From Bacteroidota bacterium (GTDB taxonomy: Bacteria > Bacteroidota > Bacteroidia > SXHM01), in NCBI GenBank assembly GCA_947479755.1, contig CANKAM010000004.1, positions 1 through 64,000 of the forward strand: a DNA stretch of 64,000 nt, read 5' to 3'. Within the stretch, counting starts at the first letter, position 1. Each line of letters starts with the position of its first letter. The translations under genes were made by a program, and so were the position numbers. This document shows, piece by piece, positions 59,277 to 64,000 of the stretch. The notes under the pieces are model-generated. The model was not told where the DNA came from. It was given only the letters and a program-made list of their open reading frames with translations, and searched no databases.

Positions 59277-60197
59277 ATGAAAAAATGGTTACTGAGAATT
59301 CTGCTTTTTATTGTTTTACTGATTGGCGGCTATACTGCTCTTTATTGGCAAAACGACATTCCGCTTGAAACACTGAAAAAGAAATACTGTAATGAACAGT
59401 CGAAATTTATTGCCATAAACGGACAACAAATTCATTACCGCGATGAAGGAAACGGATATCCTTTGGTTCTCGTTCATGGAACATCTTCATCACTACATAC
59501 ATGGGATGCATGGGCAAACGAGCTGAAAAATGATTTTCGTATTATACGAATGGACATTCCTGCTTTCGGAATTACAGGTGAAACAAAAGAGCGTAATTAT
59601 ACAATTGAAAATTATGTGAAATTTATTGATGATTTTACGACTGCTTTAGGTGTTGACACATTTTATCTTGCAGGAAATTCATTGGGTGGTGAAATAACCT
59701 GGAACTATGCATATACACATCCGGAGAGGGTGAAGAAAATGATCCTGATTGATGCAGCAGGATACAAAAGAACCGGCCCTACTCCACTTGCTTTTATCAT
59801 TGCAAAAAATAGTGTACTTAATAAGGTTATGACCAAAGTTACACCCAAGCGAATTATTGAAAAATCAATGCACGACATTTATTATGATGACAGCAAAGTA
59901 ACCGATTCTGTTGTGACACATTATTTTGAAATGCTTCTGCGCCCGGGCAATCGTCAGGCTTTTGCAGACCGCGTTAGAGTAATAAAATATGAAGCGGAAG
60001 AAAAAGTAAATAAAATTAAAACGCCAACGCTTATTCAATGGGGACAATACGATAACTGGATTTTACCAGAAGACGCTGAAAAATTCAAAAAAGATATAGT
60101 TGGCTCTGAAGTGAAATATTATTCTGCAGGGCATGTTCCCATGGAAGAACTGCCGACAGAAACTGCAAAAGATGCGAAAGATTTTTTGCTGAAATAA
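59277..60197 (+). CDS. Alpha/beta hydrolase
   Basis: VLVHGTSSSLHTW, LAGNSLGGEI. Confidence 0.9.
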   Translation: MKKWLLRILLFIVLLIGGYTALYWQNDIPLETLKKKYCNEQSKFIAINGQQIHYRDEGNGYPLVLVHGTSSSLHTWDAWANELKNDFRIIRMDIPAFGITGETKERNYTIENYVKFIDDFTTALGVDTFYLAGNSLGGEITWNYAYTHPERVKKMILIDAAGYKRTGPTPLAFIIAKNSVLNKVMTKVTPKRIIEKSMHDIYYDDSKVTDSVVTHYFEMLLRPGNRQAFADRVRVIKYEAEEKVNKIKTPTLIQWGQYDNWILPEDAEKFKKDIVGSEVKYYSAGHVPMEELPTETAKDAKDFLLK

Positions 60198-60227
60198 TTC
60201 GGTAAATTCGCGCCTGAAAAGAAAAAC

Positions 60228-62069
60228 ATGGCTGATATTATTCAACTTCTTCCCGATTCAGTTGCCAACCAGATTGCTGCAGGTGAGGTAATTCAACGCC
60301 CTGCATCGGTGGTGAAAGAGTTACTTGAAAATTCTGTTGATTCGGGAGCCTCACACATTCAACTGATCATAAAAGAAGCCGGAAGAACGCTGATACAGGT
60401 TATTGATAATGGGTGCGGCATGAGTGACACTGATGCACGCATGTGTTTTGAGCGCCACGCAACTTCAAAAATTCGAGAAGCGAATGATTTATTTGCCATA
60501 CGCACTAAAGGTTTCAGAGGTGAAGCAATGGCATCAATTGCCGCTATTGCACATGTGGAAATGAAAACCCGCCTCCACGACCAGGAACTAGGAACACGCA
60601 TAGACATTGAAGGTTCAGAAGTAAAGCGTCAGGAAATTTTCCATTGTTCGCCCGGCACAAGCATAGCCGTAAAAAATCTATTTTACAATGTTCCGGCTCG
60701 CAGGAATTTTCTGAAATCTAACAGCATTGAAACCAAACACATCATTGAAGAATTTCAGCGCCTAACACTTGCACACCCTGAAGTTGGCTTCAGTATGCAC
60801 AACGATGGCAAAGAAGTTTTTCACCTGAAAGCAGGAAGCATACGGCAACGAATTGTAGAAATTTTCGGTAATCCTATTAACGAAAAATTAGTTCCACTGG
60901 AAGAAGCAACCAGTATTATAAAAATCACAGGATACATCGGAAAGCCTGAATACGCAAGGAAGACGAGAGGTGAGCAATATTTTTTCGTCAACAACCGTTT
61001 TATTAAAAGCCCTTACCTGCATCATGCCGTGCAAAGTGCTTTTAATGATTTGTTGAATTCTGACAGTTTCCCTTCTTACTTTTTATACTTTGATGTAAAG
61101 CCTGATTTTATTGACATTAACATTCATCCTACAAAAATAGAAATAAAATTTGAAGACGAGAAATCGGTTTACGCTATTCTGCGTTCAGCGGTAAAACTCT
61201 CATTGGGTAAATTCAATATTGCACCTACCATTGATTTTGAAATGGAGGCAAGCATGGATATTCCGCCACCGCCTAAAAACATGACGCTTATTCAGCCTGA
61301 GATAAAATTTAATAAAGATTACAATCCTTTTAAGATTGAAAAGACGACTGCTTCAGGACGAACAAAAGACAAAATTCTGGAGCGCAGTAAACGTGACGAC
61401 TGGCGGAAACTGTATGAAGACATTGACAGTCATGCCGGCAAAAAAACGGAAACGGAGATAGAATTAAAACCTATTATTCCTGAAGAAGAGCAGGAAAAAC
61501 TACAGGTAAAAAAACATCATTATCAGCTGCACAACCGCTACATTATTTCGCACATTAAATCAGGCATGATGCTTATTGACCAACACCGGGCGCACGAGCG
61601 GATTTTGTATGAGAACTTTCTGGCTTCGCTGGAAGTTGGTGTGAGTATTAACCAACAACATTTATTTCCGCATGAGCTTGCATTTTCTCCTGCAGATTTC
61701 AACCTGTTATTAGAGATGGAAGAAGACCTGCGCAACCTTGGAATTAGTTTACGACAGATTGGCAAAAATACATTTGCAGTAGATGGTGTGGCATCACATT
61801 TTCCATCCGATAATATTCCGCAATTATTGGATGACATGCTGGAGTTTTTTAAAAACGAATTTTCGGAAAGCCGCAACAGACATGATGCACTGGCAAAATC
61901 ACTGGCCCGAAAATCAGCCATAAAATATGGCAAAGCGCTGAGTACAGAAGAAATGAGCGACCTTGTTGACAAACTCTTTGCCTGCAAAATGCCTTATTAC
62001 TCACCGGGCGGAAAACCCGTTATCATCAAATTATCACTTGACGATTTAGAAAAGAAATTTCAGAAATGA
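60228..62069 (+). CDS. mutL: DNA mismatch repair protein MutL
   Basis: IIQLLPDSVANQIAAGEVIQRPASVVKELLENSVDSGA, GFRGEAMASIAAIAHV. Confidence 0.97.
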   Translation: MADIIQLLPDSVANQIAAGEVIQRPASVVKELLENSVDSGASHIQLIIKEAGRTLIQVIDNGCGMSDTDARMCFERHATSKIREANDLFAIRTKGFRGEAMASIAAIAHVEMKTRLHDQELGTRIDIEGSEVKRQEIFHCSPGTSIAVKNLFYNVPARRNFLKSNSIETKHIIEEFQRLTLAHPEVGFSMHNDGKEVFHLKAGSIRQRIVEIFGNPINEKLVPLEEATSIIKITGYIGKPEYARKTRGEQYFFVNNRFIKSPYLHHAVQSAFNDLLNSDSFPSYFLYFDVKPDFIDINIHPTKIEIKFEDEKSVYAILRSAVKLSLGKFNIAPTIDFEMEASMDIPPPPKNMTLIQPEIKFNKDYNPFKIEKTTASGRTKDKILERSKRDDWRKLYEDIDSHAGKKTETEIELKPIIPEEEQEKLQVKKHHYQLHNRYIISHIKSGMMLIDQHRAHERILYENFLASLEVGVSINQQHLFPHELAFSPADFNLLLEMEEDLRNLGISLRQIGKNTFAVDGVASHFPSDNIPQLLDDMLEFFKNEFSESRNRHDALAKSLARKSAIKYGKALSTEEMSDLVDKLFACKMPYYSPGGKPVIIKLSLDDLEKKFQK

Positions 62070-62806
62070 GTTATCAACAATATCGCCCTTCGGGGTTCAG
62101 CATACTTCCTCCAGTTGTAAAAAATCTACTGATTATTAATGGCTTATTTTTCTTAGCCACTATTACACTTACTCAATTTGATTTAATTGAAATGCTGGGA
62201 TTGCATCCATTCGAGTCGCAGTTATTTAAACCATATCAATTAGTTACGCACTTCTTCATGCATGGTGGGTTTATGCACATTTTCTCGAACATGCTTGCGC
62301 TGTGGATGTTTGGAAACGCACTTGAAAATTACTGGGGCGGCAAACGTTTTCTCATTTATTATTTGTTCACAGGATTAGGCGCTGCAGCACTGCACCTTGG
62401 AATAATTGAATTCCAAATACACAGCCTATTATCAGACATTTCTCCTGAAAATGTTTCTATTGTAATGAATGACGGAGCAGGAATTTTGGAAGGGTTTCAA
62501 AATTATACCGACCCACAAATGGCAAAACTGAATATGCTGCTTAACACTTCAACGGTTGGAGCTTCAGGCGCTGTTTTTGGTGTCTTGCTTGCATTCGGAA
62601 TGATGTTCCCTAACACAATAATCTATGTTTATTTTGCGTTACCAATCAAAGCAAAATACTTTGTAATGCTTTACGGTGCTTTTGAGCTTTACTCAGGAAT
62701 ACAAAATAATCCGAGTGATAATGTTGCACACTTTGCACATATCGGAGGTATGATTTTTGGTTATTTCCTTATCCGCTTCTGGAACAAAAACCGACATACC
62801 TTTTAG
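62066..62806 (+). CDS. Rhomboid family intramembrane serine protease
   Basis: TVGASGAVFGVLLAFG, HFAHIGGMIFGY. Confidence 0.9.
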   Translation: MSYQQYRPSGFSILPPVVKNLLIINGLFFLATITLTQFDLIEMLGLHPFESQLFKPYQLVTHFFMHGGFMHIFSNMLALWMFGNALENYWGGKRFLIYYLFTGLGAAALHLGIIEFQIHSLLSDISPENVSIVMNDGAGILEGFQNYTDPQMAKLNMLLNTSTVGASGAVFGVLLAFGMMFPNTIIYVYFALPIKAKYFVMLYGAFELYSGIQNNPSDNVAHFAHIGGMIFGYFLIRFWNKNRHTF

Positions 62807-62809
62807 TGC

Positions 62810-63718
62810 ATGAGTTCCTTTGCTGATGATATAAAATCACCTTTCAGAACGGGAAACAGTGTCGGGCAATTGCTCGTCATCAACATTTCCGTTTTTCTTG
62901 CACTGGTAATTTTTCAGTTCATCTTAACCATTTCCGGTTTTCCACCGGATGAAAGTTCTTCTATTTTTCATAGCGTAGTGAGTTGGATTGCTGTGCCTAT
63001 GCATTTTAATGAATTGCTTTACAAACCATGGACTTTTTTCACGTATATGTTTGTACATTACAGCCTGTGGCACATCTTCGGAAATATGTTAATGCTGTTT
63101 GTTTTCGGAAAGATCTTTCAGGAATATGCAAGCAGTAAAAGAGTTTTTGCAGTTTATATGTATGGTGCTTTAATAGGAGCTTTATTGGCATTGATTACCT
63201 ATCAATTTATTCCAACATTTAAATTGCATGCTCCTGCGGATTTTATGGTGGGCGCAAGTGCAGGGGTTATGGCTATTGTACTTGCTGCTGCAACGCTGGT
63301 TCCTGATTATGTCTTACACCTTCTTCTTATCGGTCCTGTAAGATTGAAATACATTGCACTGTTTGTAGTAGTGCTGGATATGATTGGAGTAACTTATTTC
63401 GATAATGCTGGTGGCCATCTTTCACATCTTGGCGGTGCATTATTCGGTTATGTATTTGTCGCACAAATGAAAAAGGGAAAAGATTTATCATCAGGGTTTA
63501 ACAGTTTTATTTTTCGTCTGAAACAATTATTTCAAAGAAAGTCTAAAATAAAAGTTGTTCACAAGCGTTCTATAAGTGACGAAGAGTATAACCTAAAACG
63601 AAAAATAAGACAAGAAGAAATAGATGAAATATTAGACAAGATTTCATCTTCGGGTTATGAAAGTCTGACTAAAAAAGAAAAAGAAATTCTGTTTAAAGCG
63701 AGTAATGAAAACAAGTAA
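62810..63718 (+). CDS. Rhomboid family protein (second copy)
   Basis: MVGASAGVMAIVLAAATLVPDY, HLSHLGGALFGY. Confidence 0.85.
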   Translation: MSSFADDIKSPFRTGNSVGQLLVINISVFLALVIFQFILTISGFPPDESSSIFHSVVSWIAVPMHFNELLYKPWTFFTYMFVHYSLWHIFGNMLMLFVFGKIFQEYASSKRVFAVYMYGALIGALLALITYQFIPTFKLHAPADFMVGASAGVMAIVLAAATLVPDYVLHLLLIGPVRLKYIALFVVVLDMIGVTYFDNAGGHLSHLGGALFGYVFVAQMKKGKDLSSGFNSFIFRLKQLFQRKSKIKVVHKRSISDEEYNLKRKIRQEEIDEILDKISSSGYESLTKKEKEILFKASNENK

Positions 63719-63720
63719 AT

Positions 63721-64000
63721 GAAAAATCTGTCGCTCTTTAACAAGATTGTTTTTTTCTTCAACCTTCTCGCTGAATTTGCACTGCTACTCTCCTATCTCG
63801 CATCATTTATTAGTCCTGAAAAGGCTTGGTATCTCGCATTTTTCGGGTTGGCTTATCCGTTTATCCTTATCATAAATATACTGTTTGTTATTTACTGGGC
63901 GGTGCAAATTAAATTGCAGTTTCTCGTTTCACTGATCACGATTGCAATCGGTTATCAATTTATTCTCGCGTCTTACAGTTTTGGAAACAAAGAACAAACA
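63721..64000 (+). CDS. Partial: N-terminus of a membrane protein, probably endonuclease/exonuclease/phosphatase family
   Basis: ORF starting MKNLSLFNKIVFFFNLLAEFALLLSYLASFISPEKAWYLAFFGLAYPFILIINILFVIYW running off the window; family inferred from typical neighbourhood. Confidence 0.5.

Noticed and set aside
1-64000. tRNA, rRNA, integrase or prophage
   Set aside because: No cloverleaf, rRNA segment or integrase/transposase/phage structural ORF recognised by eye; a tRNAscan/Infernal run would be decisive.

Overview
64-kb chromosomal segment of a Bacteroidota genome. Evidence: T9SS type A sorting tails, CHU_C-type C-termini, GldF/GldG, SprB/PKD adhesins and a TAnnTTTG-type promoter. I found no rRNA, tRNA, transposase or CRISPR-cas. 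Housekeeping and metabolic blocks: hemE, metF, a MarR-fadN-fadA-acyl-CoA dehydrogenase beta-oxidation cluster, IcmF-type fused acyl-CoA mutase, MacAB-like exporter, GldF-GldG as a single ORF, tsaC-like, fsa, murQ, bioA, NDH-2-like, mutL, two rhomboids. Three very large secreted repeat proteins lie at 24.9-28.5, 34.6-38.0 and 44.5-48.7 kb. The most unusual content is two non-CRISPR tandem arrays, each sitting between a small transcriptional regulator and a conserved-hypothetical gene in the same orientation. Array 1 (23127-23378) is six exact-length 42-bp units between a Crp/Fnr-type gene and the 23418 gene. Array 2 (about 42849-43275) is about 19 gapless 21-bp units, each a palindromic 9-bp core (GAATRYATT) plus a 12-bp variable segment, between a stand-alone LytTR gene and the 42023 gene. 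Periods of 21 and 42 bp equal 2 and 4 helical turns. The Crp/Fnr gene is bracketed by two identical perfect palindromes (GTGCGAAATCGCAC / GTGCGATTTCGCAC). I propose a candidate regulator-array-effector module; its function is unknown. Other observations: a GldF-GldG fusion whose linker resembles a dispersed REP-like repeat, nested palindromic elements at gene ends, a MITE-like element, direct-oriented adhesin paralogs flanking an AT-rich accessory island, and many short heptad repeats.
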